16,884 nt of DNA from Candidatus Gastranaerophilales bacterium (GCA_028691575.1 JAQUYY010000011.1:1-16884); one strand, 5' to 3'. Counted from the first letter of the stretch, positions 7,958 to 14,554 are shown. Translations and numbers: made by a program. The notes: generated by a model from the sequence alone, not told the origin.

Positions 7958-8446
7958 TCAGCTTACAAGATATTTATTCCACTGTTCATAACTGTTTTTT
8001 ATCAAAAAATAATTATATTTGCCTTTCGGTTTTTTAGGCTCGTTTAAAAGCTTCATTCCCGCTTCTTTTGGAGTTTTATTTGCTTTTTTGCAGTTACATT
8101 TAGGACAGGCTGCAACAATATTTTCCCAACTTGTTGCACCGCCTCGAGATTTTGGGAAAACATGGTCAAGCGTAAGATAAGATGATTTTTTGCCACAATA
8201 CTGGCATGTATATTTATCTCGAATTAAAATATTCTTTTTGCTAAAAGGCAGTTCCCTATAGGGAACTGCCACATATTGAGTTAATTTTATTACAGAGGGG
8301 GTAGGCATGGCCGTATTATCATTAATATACGTTTCATAATTTTCAATTGTTTCAGCCTTACCCTTTAACATAAGCACAATAGCCCGCTTCCAGCTACATA
8401 TATTGAGCGGTTCGTAAGACGCATTTAATAATAAAACCCTGTCCAC
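7958..8446 (-). CDS. HNH endonuclease domain protein, cyanobacterial type
   Basis: This 162-residue protein of the HNH nuclease superfamily starts VLLLNASYEPLNICSWKRA, the opening typical of an HNH family very common in cyanobacteria. The nuclease core is at 81-125. C81 and C84 (CQYC) with C114 and C117 (CPKC) form the zinc site. D94-H95 in LTLDHVFPKSRGG gives the first H of HNH, N109 in WENIVAAC the N, and the region after CPKCN the third position. It should bind a divalent metal and cut DNA. In this family the cellular role is not established, though repair has been suggested for relatives. The GTG start has AAAGGAA 7 bases upstream. A perfect 24-base palindrome lies inside the gene (8247-8270) and a LexA-like box upstream. 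Confidence 0.88.
   Translation of the reverse strand: MDRVLLLNASYEPLNICSWKRAIVLMLKGKAETIENYETYINDNTAMPTPSVIKLTQYVAVPYRELPFSKKNILIRDKYTCQYCGKKSSYLTLDHVFPKSRGGATSWENIVAACPKCNCKKANKTPKEAGMKLLNEPKKPKGKYNYFLIKNSYEQWNKYLVS
8247..8270. repeat. Perfect 24-base palindrome inside the HNH gene
   Basis: The sequence is GGCAGTTCCC-TATA-GGGAACTGCC, self-complementary over its whole length. It encodes part of VAVPYRELPF, a conserved stretch of the family, so the codons chosen generate the palindrome. It could act as an operator or hairpin, or be a codon accident. Confidence 0.6.
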
Positions 8447-8498
8447 TTTTATATTCCTTTATGTTCTCTACATCCATATCAAGAGGAAAAATTGTTTT

Positions 8499-8512
8499 AC
8501 TACAATTGTACT
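8499..8512. promoter_or_regulatory. LexA-box-like palindrome upstream of the HNH gene
   Basis: On the minus strand it reads AGTACAATTGTAGT, which fits the published cyanobacterial LexA consensus RGTACNNNDGTWCB except at one base (G for C near the end). It lies 53 bases upstream of the GTG start and just after the predicted transcription start. Such short AT-rich boxes arise by chance, so this is only suggestive. Confidence 0.2.
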
Positions 8513-8531
8513 ATTCCCGTTTTCGGTTGTT

Positions 8532-8560
8532 TTTATTCACTTACAAACGGTTTTTGTTAA
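8532..8560 (-). promoter_or_regulatory. Candidate sigma-70 promoter for the HNH gene
   Basis: On the minus strand TTAACA (8560-8555) and AATAAA (8537-8532) are separated by 17 bases, matching the consensus 5 of 6 and 4 of 6. The implied leader is about 78 bases. Confidence 0.3.
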
Positions 8561-8656
8561 AAGTGTTAAGCTATAAAGGTGTTTTTAATATATTTTTTTA
8601 ATTACTTATATTATACTTTTTAGGCTTGATAATGTCTATTTGTTAAGCAAAATTAA

Positions 8657-8686
8657 TTGTATAAAAAATTTTCTTTGTGTTATTAT
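8657..8686 (+). promoter_or_regulatory. Candidate promoter for rpsB-tsf
   Basis: TTGTAT (8657-8662) and TATTAT (8681-8686) lie 18 bases apart, matching the -35 and -10 consensus 4 and 5 of 6. The leader would be about 60 bases. The rest of the 307-base gap before rpsB (8447-8753) holds the HNH promoter region and AT-rich DNA with no other gene visible. Confidence 0.4.
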
Positions 8687-8753
8687 CTAATACAAAGGTG
8701 AGTTAGTTAAAAAATAATGCTAAGCTAAATAAATAAAAGGAGAGAAATCAAAT

Positions 8754-9614
8754 ATGCCGGTTGCATCAATGATTGAATTATTAGAAGCAGGCGTTCACTT
8801 CGGTCACCAGACCCATAGATGGAACCCTAAAATGAAAAAATATATATACGGCGAAAGAAATGGTATATATATACTAGACTTGCAAAAAACAACCAAATTA
8901 CTGGATGAAGCATATGAAATAGTTAAAGAATACGCATCAAAAGGTAAAAATGTCGTTTTTGTCGGTACTAAAAAACAAGCCAGTGAAGTAATTGCTCAAG
9001 AAGCGAAAAGAGCAGGCGCTTATTATATGAACAGAAGATGGCTTGGCGGTACATTAACAAACTTTGAAACAATAATAGGAAGAATCAACAAGTTAAGAGA
9101 ACTTGAAGAAATGAGAGATAACGGACATTTTGACCGTTTACCTAAAAAGGAAGTCGCTCTTTTAACAAGACAGCTAATTAAATTAGACAAATCTCTTGGC
9201 GGAATCAAAGAAATGAGAGGCATGCCTGACATGCTCTTTATCGTTGATCAAAAAAGAGAACTTCTTGCAATTAAAGAAGCTAACAAATTAGGTATGCCTG
9301 TAATTGGGGTTGTAGATACAAACAGCGATCCTGATGACATTGATTATGTTATTCCTGCAAATGACGATGCAATTCGCTCAATTAAATTAATTACAGGAAA
9401 AATTGCCGATGCTATTTTAGAAGGCAAACAATTAAGAGAAAATGCAGCCGCAACTAAAAAAGCAGACTCTATCAAAGCTGAAGATGCCGGAGTTTCTGAA
9501 GAAGAAATTGAAATTGAATTAACTGAAGAAATTCAAGAATATGCCGAAGAAATTCAAGAAGAAGAAACTGAAGAATTTACCGAAAAAGAAATTGGTGAAG
9601 AAGAAAACGATTAA
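8754..9614 (+). CDS. rpsB: 30S ribosomal protein S2
   Basis: S2 binds the small ribosomal subunit late in assembly and helps recruit S1. Diagnostic motifs are MIELLEAGVHFGHQTHRWNPKM at the start, IDL-type NGIYILDLQKT, VGTKKQA, RRWLGGTLTNF and the C-terminal PVIGVVDTNSDPDDIDYVIPANDDA. The core ends near residue 230 (KLITGKIADAILEG). Then follows a tail of about 50 residues made mostly of E, I, T and A (such as EEEIEIELTEEIQEY), which makes it 286 residues against about 230-260 for common S2. Acidic tails exist in some cyanobacterial and other S2 proteins. GGAGAG lies about 10 bases before the ATG. tsf follows 87 bases later. Confidence 0.97.
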   Translation: MPVASMIELLEAGVHFGHQTHRWNPKMKKYIYGERNGIYILDLQKTTKLLDEAYEIVKEYASKGKNVVFVGTKKQASEVIAQEAKRAGAYYMNRRWLGGTLTNFETIIGRINKLRELEEMRDNGHFDRLPKKEVALLTRQLIKLDKSLGGIKEMRGMPDMLFIVDQKRELLAIKEANKLGMPVIGVVDTNSDPDDIDYVIPANDDAIRSIKLITGKIADAILEGKQLRENAAATKKADSIKAEDAGVSEEEIEIELTEEIQEYAEEIQEEETEEFTEKEIGEEEND

Positions 9615-9628
9615 TTCGCTTTAAAAAT

Positions 9629-9660
9629 TTTAAAGGGCGGAACTTCCGCCCTTTAAATTA
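9629..9660 (+). terminator. Strong stem-loop between rpsB and tsf
   Basis: The 12-base arms TTTAAAGGGCGG (9629-9640) and CCGCCCTTTAAA (9646-9657) pair perfectly around AACTT. The T-run after the stem is poor (only part of the arm, then ATTAAT), so it is more likely a partial terminator or processing/stability hairpin that sets the rpsB:tsf ratio than a full stop. Confidence 0.7.
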
Positions 9661-9701
9661 ATACTAATGTTAATAAATAATTGATATATTGGAGGATAAA
9701 A

Positions 9702-10352
9702 ATGTCAGTTACTGCAGCTCAAGTAAAAGAATTAAGAGAAAAAACAGGCGCAGGCATCATGGATGCTAAAAAAGCCCTTATTGAAAATAATGGTGATATT
9801 AATAAAGCAGTTGAATATCTAAGACAAAAAGGTATTGCTTCTGCTGATAAAAAATCTGGAAGAATTGCCGCAGAAGGTCTCATCGGCTCTTATATCCATA
9901 ACGGCAAAATTGGTGTTATGGTTGAACTTAATTGCGAAACAGATTTCGTTGCCAAGAACGAAGAATTTCAGCAATTGTTAAAAGATATTTGCCTTCATAT
10001 TGCAAGTGCGGCTCCCGAATATATTTCAAGAGATGAAATTTCTTCCGAAATAATAAATGAAGAAAAAAGAATCGAAGCAGGTAAAGAAGATTTAAAAGGA
10101 AAACCTGAAAATATTATTGAAAAAATTGTTACGGGAAGAGTTGATAAAATTTTTGCTCAAAAAGTTCTTCTGGAGCAACCTTTTATCAAAGATCCCGGCG
10201 TAACAATTGAAGATTTAATTAAAGAAAAAATTGCAAAAATAGGTGAAAAAATTTCTGTAAGAAGATTCGTAAGATTTGTACTTGGCGAAGGTATGGAAAA
10301 AAGATGCGATGACTTTGCAGCAGAAGTTCAAAGCCAAATGCAAAATATGTAA
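9702..10352 (+). CDS. tsf: Elongation factor Ts
   Basis: EF-Ts is the nucleotide exchange factor that recycles EF-Tu from GDP to GTP. The N-terminal UBA-like domain (residues 1-40, VKELREKTGAGIMDAKKAL) and the core motif VELNCETDFVAKNEEF are clear. At 216 residues it is the short form, as in cyanobacteria and Thermus, lacking the extended core of the E. coli protein. The end (VRRFVRFVLGEGMEKRCDDFAAEV) is very close to cyanobacterial EF-Ts as remembered. The start at 9702 is fixed by GGAGG 7 bases upstream; an in-frame TTG at 9681 lacks such a site. A terminator follows. Confidence 0.96.
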   Translation: MSVTAAQVKELREKTGAGIMDAKKALIENNGDINKAVEYLRQKGIASADKKSGRIAAEGLIGSYIHNGKIGVMVELNCETDFVAKNEEFQQLLKDICLHIASAAPEYISRDEISSEIINEEKRIEAGKEDLKGKPENIIEKIVTGRVDKIFAQKVLLEQPFIKDPGVTIEDLIKEKIAKIGEKISVRRFVRFVLGEGMEKRCDDFAAEVQSQMQNM

Positions 10353-10375
10353 ATAAAAAATAATAAAATTATTTT

Positions 10376-10410
10376 AAAACAGGTTTTAGAATTTAAAGCC
10401 TGTTTTTTTT
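10376..10410 (+). terminator. Intrinsic terminator after tsf
   Basis: AAAACAGG pairs with CCTGTTTT, extended inward by a G-T pair and TTT/AAA, and is followed by a run of eight T. It lies 24 bases after the tsf stop. Confidence 0.9.
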
Positions 10411-10427
10411 ATAAAAAATTTACTTTC

Positions 10428-10456
10428 TTGTCTTGAATAGTATTTTTAGAGATAAT
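10428..10456 (+). promoter_or_regulatory. Candidate promoter of the mglA-kinase operon
   Basis: TTGTCT (10428-10433) and GATAAT (10451-10456) are 17 bases apart. Transcription would start near 10463, giving a leader of about 27 bases. It follows the tsf terminator directly. Confidence 0.45.
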
Positions 10457-10489
10457 AAAAGTAATATAAATAAAATGGAACTTTAATTT

Positions 10490-11065
10490 GTGTTAATAAA
10501 TTACGCTGAACATACCGTTAATTTTAAAATTTTGTACTACGGAGCGCGGGAAAGCGGGAAAACCACTAACCTTATTTATATTTATAACCAGACAAATCCC
10601 GAATTGCGAAGTGAACTGACATGTTTTGAAGATGAAAACGAAAGAACTGTTTTTTTTGATTTTATGTCGATTGATTTAGGTGAAATTAAAGGGTTCAAAA
10701 CAACCTATAGCCTATATTCGGTGCCGGGGCAGCCGGAGTATAATCCTGCCCGTCAAAATCTTTTAAACGGAGTTGATGGTATAATTTTTGTTATAGACTC
10801 AAGAAACAATAAAGAACAAGAAAATATGGAAAGTTTCAAAAATTTAGAACAAAATCTTCAAAAATTCAACATTTCAATTGATAACATTCCGATTATTTTG
10901 CAGTATAATAAACGTGATATGCAAAATATTTTTTCTTTAGACAAGCTCGAAGAAAAATACAATCTAAAAGGATATATGAGCTTTGAAACAATAGCAACAG
11001 ATGGTAAAGGAGTATTTGCTTGTTTAAAAACCATAAGTAATAAAATTTTAGCAAATTCTCAATAA
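10490..11065 (+). CDS. MglA-like Ras-family GTPase
   Basis: This 191-residue small GTPase is of the MglA group, which sets cell polarity and drives gliding or type IV pili motility in Myxococcus and occurs widely elsewhere. The P-loop is GARESGKT (18-25). FFDFMSIDLGEIKGFKT (55-71) is the MglA-type switch I region, VPGQ (78-81) is the G3 motif in the MglA form, and NKRD (140-143) gives base specificity. GVDGIIFVIDS (94-104) is a core strand. Residues 87-88 (AR) are in a region that differs in detail from classic MglA. No MglB (its GAP) is seen in the window. The GTG start has TGGA 9 bases upstream. The kinase gene follows after 16 bases, so they are likely co-transcribed and may share a signalling role. 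Confidence 0.87.
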   Translation: MLINYAEHTVNFKILYYGARESGKTTNLIYIYNQTNPELRSELTCFEDENERTVFFDFMSIDLGEIKGFKTTYSLYSVPGQPEYNPARQNLLNGVDGIIFVIDSRNNKEQENMESFKNLEQNLQKFNISIDNIPIILQYNKRDMQNIFSLDKLEEKYNLKGYMSFETIATDGKGVFACLKTISNKILANSQ

Positions 11066-11081
11066 ATAGTTGGGGTTTTAA

Positions 11082-12938
11082 ATGAATCAAAATCAAAATC
11101 AGCAAAATATGTTCAGTACTCCAAATAAAGTAATTGTATTTGGCTGGTTTTTAAGTTCTCTTTTGATTTTTACAACAGCATGGCTCGTTATAAACAATAC
11201 TCAGCAAAAAATATTCGACAGTTACTATAATTTTGGCTTAATGCTAACAAAATCCTTAACTGTTGAAAGTATCGACCTTATTTCAGATATGACGGAAGAG
11301 CAAAAACTCCAAAGACTTGAACTGCACGCAGATTTAATGACTCAAACAAACAACGATATTGCATATATAACTTTTAAAGATAGTGCAGGAAATATTTTAT
11401 ATACAAACAAAGGCAAGAAAAAATATGAAAAAATAAAGCCGCTTTCCATTAGTATGCCGATGAAAGCGGATATTGACGGTAAAAGTATAGTCATAGGCTC
11501 TGTGGAACTTGGATTAACCGGAAATAATATGAGCATTATCGGTAAAACAACTCGAAACTCAATGATTATAATTTTTACAATAGCATGGATTATTGCTATA
11601 TTTGCAGTTGTCGTAAACACTTTATTAATAACAAGACAAATCACAATATTATCAGATGGTGTTAAACGAATTTCATCAGGAGAATTCGGTTACAAACTAA
11701 AATCAAAAGACCTTTGGGGTGAAATCAAACAACTTTTTGAAGCCTTTAATGATATGTCTGTAAGATTAAGACAATACGAAGAAAAAAATATAGATCAGCT
11801 TACATACGAAAGAAACCGGTTGGAAGCAGTATTAATGGGCATTGCAAACGGCGTCATTGCCTGTGATAATTATGATAAAGTACTTCTTATCAATAATTCT
11901 GCCCTAAAAATGCTTGATATAGAGTCAAAAACTATTCTTAAATCAAAGATACATGAATATTGTGATACAAATGAAGAAAAATGCTTTAAAAATCATATCG
12001 AAAAATTTAAAGATACTCCGTTAGAAGAAATTGAGAAAAAACCTTTTGAATTTTCTTGCGAAATAGATCATAAAATCATTAAAGGACTAATATCTCCTAT
12101 GTTTTCATCTATAACTCAGGAATATCAAGGATATATTATGATTTTGCATGATGCAACAAAAGAAGCGGAAATCGACAAGCTTAAAGATACTTTTATATCA
12201 AACGTAAGCCATGAATTAAGAACCCCTGTAACCGTTCTAAGAAGCTACATTGATACATTGCATAATTATAATAAAGAATTTGACGAAGAAACAAAAGAAG
12301 AATTTATCGGCATTATGAATCAAGAAGTTGACAGGCTTAATAAAATGGTTAATGATATTTTAGATTTTTCAAGGCTGGAATCTCCTGAAGTTAGTCTTCA
12401 AAAATCACTTGCCGATATTGAACCTATAATTGATTTAACCGTAAAGTCAATGAATGTTCTTGCTGAAGAAAAACATATTTTAATATCAATTATAATCGAA
12501 CCAAATTTGCCTAAAGTGTATATAAACGCTGAAGGTATAGAGCGAGTAATTAAGAATTTATTGTCAAATGCTCTAAAATATTCAAATGAAAACGGTAGAA
12601 TTAAAATAAGAGCCGAAATTGATAAAACCGGTAATTATATTGAAGTTTCAGTTGAAGACAATGGCATTGGTATTCCTGAAAAATATTTACACAAAATTTA
12701 TGACAGATTTTATAGAGTTGAAAATAATACTCATGCAATAAAAGGAACAGGATTAGGCTTACATATTGTAAAAACAGCAATTGAAAAACATCATAACGGT
12801 GAAGTTTTTGTCAAAAGCAAGGAAAATGAAGGCAGCAAATTTGGATTCAGACTTCCGATTATAAATACTTTTTCACAAGAAAACGAAAACCATGACAATG
12901 AGTGGGAAATAACCTTCACCAAGAAAGAAAAAGTATAG
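11082..12938 (+). CDS. Membrane sensor histidine kinase (HAMP, PAS, HisKA, HATPase)
   Basis: This 618-residue inner-membrane kinase phosphorylates a response regulator. TM1 is at about 16-38 and TM2 at about 160-183, enclosing an extracytoplasmic sensor of about 120 residues with a small-beta, PAS-like look (AYITFKDSAGNILYTNKG). HAMP follows at about 184-236, then a PAS-like domain at about 240-355 (GIANGVIACDNYDKVLLINNSAL). The H-box is SHELRTP at 376-382, with His377 the phosphorylated residue. The ATPase has an N-box NLLSNALKYS (492-501), G1 DNGIGIP (526-532) and G2 GTGLGL (555-560). All catalytic boxes are intact. No regulator gene lies next to it. It starts after GGGG and is 16 bases from the MglA-like gene, so the pair may link a signal to polarity. 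The C-terminal tail (about 595-618) is charged and variable. Confidence 0.92.
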   Translation: MNQNQNQQNMFSTPNKVIVFGWFLSSLLIFTTAWLVINNTQQKIFDSYYNFGLMLTKSLTVESIDLISDMTEEQKLQRLELHADLMTQTNNDIAYITFKDSAGNILYTNKGKKKYEKIKPLSISMPMKADIDGKSIVIGSVELGLTGNNMSIIGKTTRNSMIIIFTIAWIIAIFAVVVNTLLITRQITILSDGVKRISSGEFGYKLKSKDLWGEIKQLFEAFNDMSVRLRQYEEKNIDQLTYERNRLEAVLMGIANGVIACDNYDKVLLINNSALKMLDIESKTILKSKIHEYCDTNEEKCFKNHIEKFKDTPLEEIEKKPFEFSCEIDHKIIKGLISPMFSSITQEYQGYIMILHDATKEAEIDKLKDTFISNVSHELRTPVTVLRSYIDTLHNYNKEFDEETKEEFIGIMNQEVDRLNKMVNDILDFSRLESPEVSLQKSLADIEPIIDLTVKSMNVLAEEKHILISIIIEPNLPKVYINAEGIERVIKNLLSNALKYSNENGRIKIRAEIDKTGNYIEVSVEDNGIGIPEKYLHKIYDRFYRVENNTHAIKGTGLGLHIVKTAIEKHHNGEVFVKSKENEGSKFGFRLPIINTFSQENENHDNEWEITFTKKEKV

Positions 12939-13258
12939 GCAAAAACCTTGTTAATGATGGGTTGCGACTAAGTTTTTAGCCCAAAATACCTGTCATTACT
13001 GCACGATAGGTGCTTTATTTCGCTGTAATTAGTGTAATAAGTACAATTGCTCTAAAAAGATTGCTCTCTAGGCTAATGCATTTAATTCTCTAGGCTAATT
13101 TTAAACATCTGTTTAATGGATAAAATTAGTATATTCAAAGGGATAAAAATAGAGAGTTAAATTTTAAAACGACATACAAAAAATTAACAATAATATATTG
13201 TTAAATTCTGCCTCATGATCTCTTCTTCCTCGTTTGTTCAAAGCGGGGATTTTTGTTT
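12939..13258 (+). ncRNA. Hairpin-rich gene-free region ending in a terminator; possible RNA or long 3' UTR
   Basis: No gene frame is visible. A series of inverted repeats is seen: ACCTGTC/GATAGGT (near 12990-13012, one G-T pair), CTAATTTTA (13095-13103) with TAAAATTAG (13121-13129) around an inner AAAC-ATCT-GTTT, CTCTCT (13064-13069) with AGAGAG (13151-13156), and TTAACAATA (13184-13192) with TATTGTTAA (13196-13204). The 12-mer CTCTAGGCTAAT occurs twice (near 13065 and 13089). A terminator closes it at 13228. Either a 3' UTR of the kinase operon or a separate small RNA fits. No known RNA family is recognised. Confidence 0.3.
13228..13258 (+). terminator. Intrinsic terminator downstream of the kinase gene
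   Basis: CCTCGTTT pairs with AAGCGGGG (two G-T pairs) around GTTCA, followed by ATTTTTGTTT. It lies about 290 bases after the kinase stop. Confidence 0.65.
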
Positions 13259-13473
13259 ATATTTATATTAAAAGCAGTTTGAAAAGTTTATTACAATCAA
13301 ACATCAAGCTCATTACTCTTTCTTGAAAATATATTTCAGCAAAATTTTGTTAGATTACTTCTTGAAAAAATAATTATAAAATGTTAAAACTTCACCAAAC
13401 AGCTTCATATAAAAATGACTTTTGCAAAAATTTATTATATAAAAAGAAAGGACATATTTTAAAAAGGTTTTTT

Positions 13474-13995
13474 ATGACAAATAAATTCATTATTCTTTCG
13501 GGCAAACAATTTTCGGGAAAAGATACTGTTGCAAAAATTTTATTAAAAAAACTTGAAGGATTTAAAAGAATCGGCATTGGCGATGCAATTAAAATAGAAT
13601 ATGGCAAACAAAAAAATCTTACTTTTGAAGAAATTGAAGCCAATAAAGCACAATATCGTCCTGATTTAATAGAATTGGGAAATTGGGGAAGAACAAAATC
13701 GCCTGATTATTGGCTGGATAAGATTCTAGAGCTTGATGGAAATTACATAATTCCTGATGTAAGAGTTTGTCATGAACTTGAAAAATTTCAAAAGCATGGT
13801 GCTTTTACAATAAGGGTTGAGTCTTCAAAAGAAAATCGAGCAAAAAGAGGAACTCTTGTTCAAGATGATGATCCGACAGAAACAGGGCTTGATGACGTTA
13901 CAAGCTGGGACTTTGTGATTGAAAACAACGGAACTTACGAAGAATTATTAGAAAAAACGGAAAATTTAATTCAAAAAATCAACAATACCTTCTAA
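13474..13995 (+). CDS. P-loop kinase resembling animal-type phosphomevalonate kinase
   Basis: This is a 173-residue soluble P-loop kinase of the adenylate-kinase/phosphomevalonate-kinase fold. The P-loop is GKQFSGKD (10-17). Further motifs line up by eye with human phosphomevalonate kinase as remembered: the K-EYG region with LTFEEIE and YRPDLIELGNWGR (about 40-73), DVRVCHELEKF (95-105), IRVESSKENRAKRG (113-126), then DDPTETGLDD and DWD-type WDFVIENNGTYEEL. Many bacterial relatives are deoxynucleoside monophosphate kinases or unknown, so the substrate is not settled. Start at 13474 (AAAGG 6 bases upstream) is preferred over ATG 13381, which has no ribosome site. No mevalonate genes are seen nearby. 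A nucleotide kinase role is at least as likely. Confidence 0.65.
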   Translation: MTNKFIILSGKQFSGKDTVAKILLKKLEGFKRIGIGDAIKIEYGKQKNLTFEEIEANKAQYRPDLIELGNWGRTKSPDYWLDKILELDGNYIIPDVRVCHELEKFQKHGAFTIRVESSKENRAKRGTLVQDDDPTETGLDDVTSWDFVIENNGTYEELLEKTENLIQKINNTF

Positions 13996-14001
13996 AAAAT
14001 C

Positions 14002-14031
14002 TTCACACAACCAAACTTAATGTTTTATAAT
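14002..14031 (+). promoter_or_regulatory. Candidate promoter in front of the three-way-junction RNA
   Basis: TTCACA (14002-14007) and a perfect TATAAT (14026-14031) lie 18 bases apart. The expected start (about 14037-14039) falls on the first base of the closing helix of the predicted RNA. Confidence 0.5.
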
Positions 14032-14036
14032 AGCCG

Positions 14037-14158
14037 GTTTTCAGCCATTTCTACAGACGAAAACCAATCCAATAACCTTCTTGTTTATCAAGGCAAAATA
14101 AAGCGCGTCTGATTTCTTCTAAATGAAAAAGACCGAAAAAATCGGTCTTGCTGAAAAC
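14037..14158 (+). ncRNA. Candidate structured RNA forming a compact three-way junction
   Basis: P1 is GTTTTCAGC (14037-14045) with GCTGAAAAC (14150-14158), nine pairs. P2 starts with no gap, CATTT (14046-14050) with AAATG (14121-14125), and continues as CAGACG (14054-14059) with CGTCTG (14106-14111) around an apical CTTG/CAAG hairpin. P3 is AAGACCGA (14129-14136) with TCGGTCTT (14142-14149), touching P1 directly. The junction has linkers of 0, 3 and 0 bases. It lies between convergent genes and has its own promoter. P3 in the opposite direction also serves as the terminator of the ribosomal operon. No known RNA family is recognised. The 3' end is not defined; a further inverted repeat GGAATATG/CATATTCC lies at 14176-14225. 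Confidence 0.5.
14121..14149 (-). terminator. Terminator of the ribosomal-protein operon (minus strand)
   Basis: On the minus strand AAGACCGA pairs with TCGGTCTT (14149-14142 with 14136-14129) around five T, followed by TTTCATTT. It lies about 130 bases after the last gene. The gap to that gene (14150-14279) shows only an inverted repeat and no gene. Confidence 0.65.
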
Positions 14159-14279
14159 AGTTTACGAGTGAGAGTGGAATATGCACATTTATATAAAACC
14201 AAGAATGTTTTTTGCAACATATTCCCTGAGTAGACATAATTACTAACACAACCGGATAATACTACTTGTCTTAAATAAA

Positions 14280-14534
14280 TTATAAATCTGCCAACTTTCT
14301 TTTAAAAAATTGAATCATATGATTATACACTTTCATCATCATTATATCGTCATTCTTGAATATTTGATCTTTTATTGAAAATTTTTCCAATAGCTTGATT
14401 TCCTGTAAATAAGCTCTTTTTTCATCTTCTGATACTTCCATGAGAAATTTACACAGCATTTTATTCTGATCTTCAGAAAAATTATATTCTCGTTGTAAAT
14501 TTTTGTATTTACTTTCTAACAAATAATTCAACAT
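14280..14534 (-). CDS. Small helical protein of 84 residues at the end of the ribosomal operon
   Basis: The function is unknown. The product (MLNYLLESKYKNLQREYNF at the start) is predicted all-helical, charged, with no membrane segment and one cysteine. It lies 20 bases after rpsI and before the operon terminator, so it should be co-transcribed. In cyanobacteria rpmE and prfA usually follow rpsI; this gene is neither. The ribosome site before the ATG is weak, so the start is uncertain, but codon use looks coding. It could be a ribosome-associated or simply hitch-hiking small protein. Confidence 0.5.
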   Translation of the reverse strand: MLNYLLESKYKNLQREYNFSEDQNKMLCKFLMEVSEDEKRAYLQEIKLLEKFSIKDQIFKNDDIMMMKVYNHMIQFFKRKLADL

Positions 14535-14554
14535 TTCAGAAGATTTTATAAGAA

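Noticed and set aside
9023..9232. Minus-strand frame inside rpsB
   Set aside because: Shadow of a certain ribosomal protein gene.
9681..9701. Longer EF-Ts from TTG 9681
   Set aside because: GGAGG fits only the ATG at 9702, and EF-Ts conservation starts there.
10893..11105. Minus-strand frame across the end of the MglA-like gene
   Set aside because: Overlaps two supported plus-strand genes; hydrophobic and low-complexity translation.
11342..11644. Minus-strand hydrophobic frame inside the kinase gene
   Set aside because: It is the antisense of the sensor and TM2 region; hydrophobicity comes from the complement of AT-rich codons.
13065..13100. Duplicated CTCTAGGCTAAT as an attachment site
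   Set aside because: Copies are only 24 bases apart and no integrase or tRNA gene is near.
13381..13473. Upstream extension of the P-loop kinase from ATG 13381
   Set aside because: No ribosome site at 13381, while AAAGG precedes ATG 13474, where the family similarity begins.
13392..13643. Minus-strand frame opposite the P-loop kinase
   Set aside because: Shadow frame with no ribosome site.
14088..14237. 49-codon minus-strand frame across the structured RNA region
   Set aside because: No ribosome site, unusual amino acid mix (many Cys, His, Trp, Arg), and the region is better explained by RNA structure.
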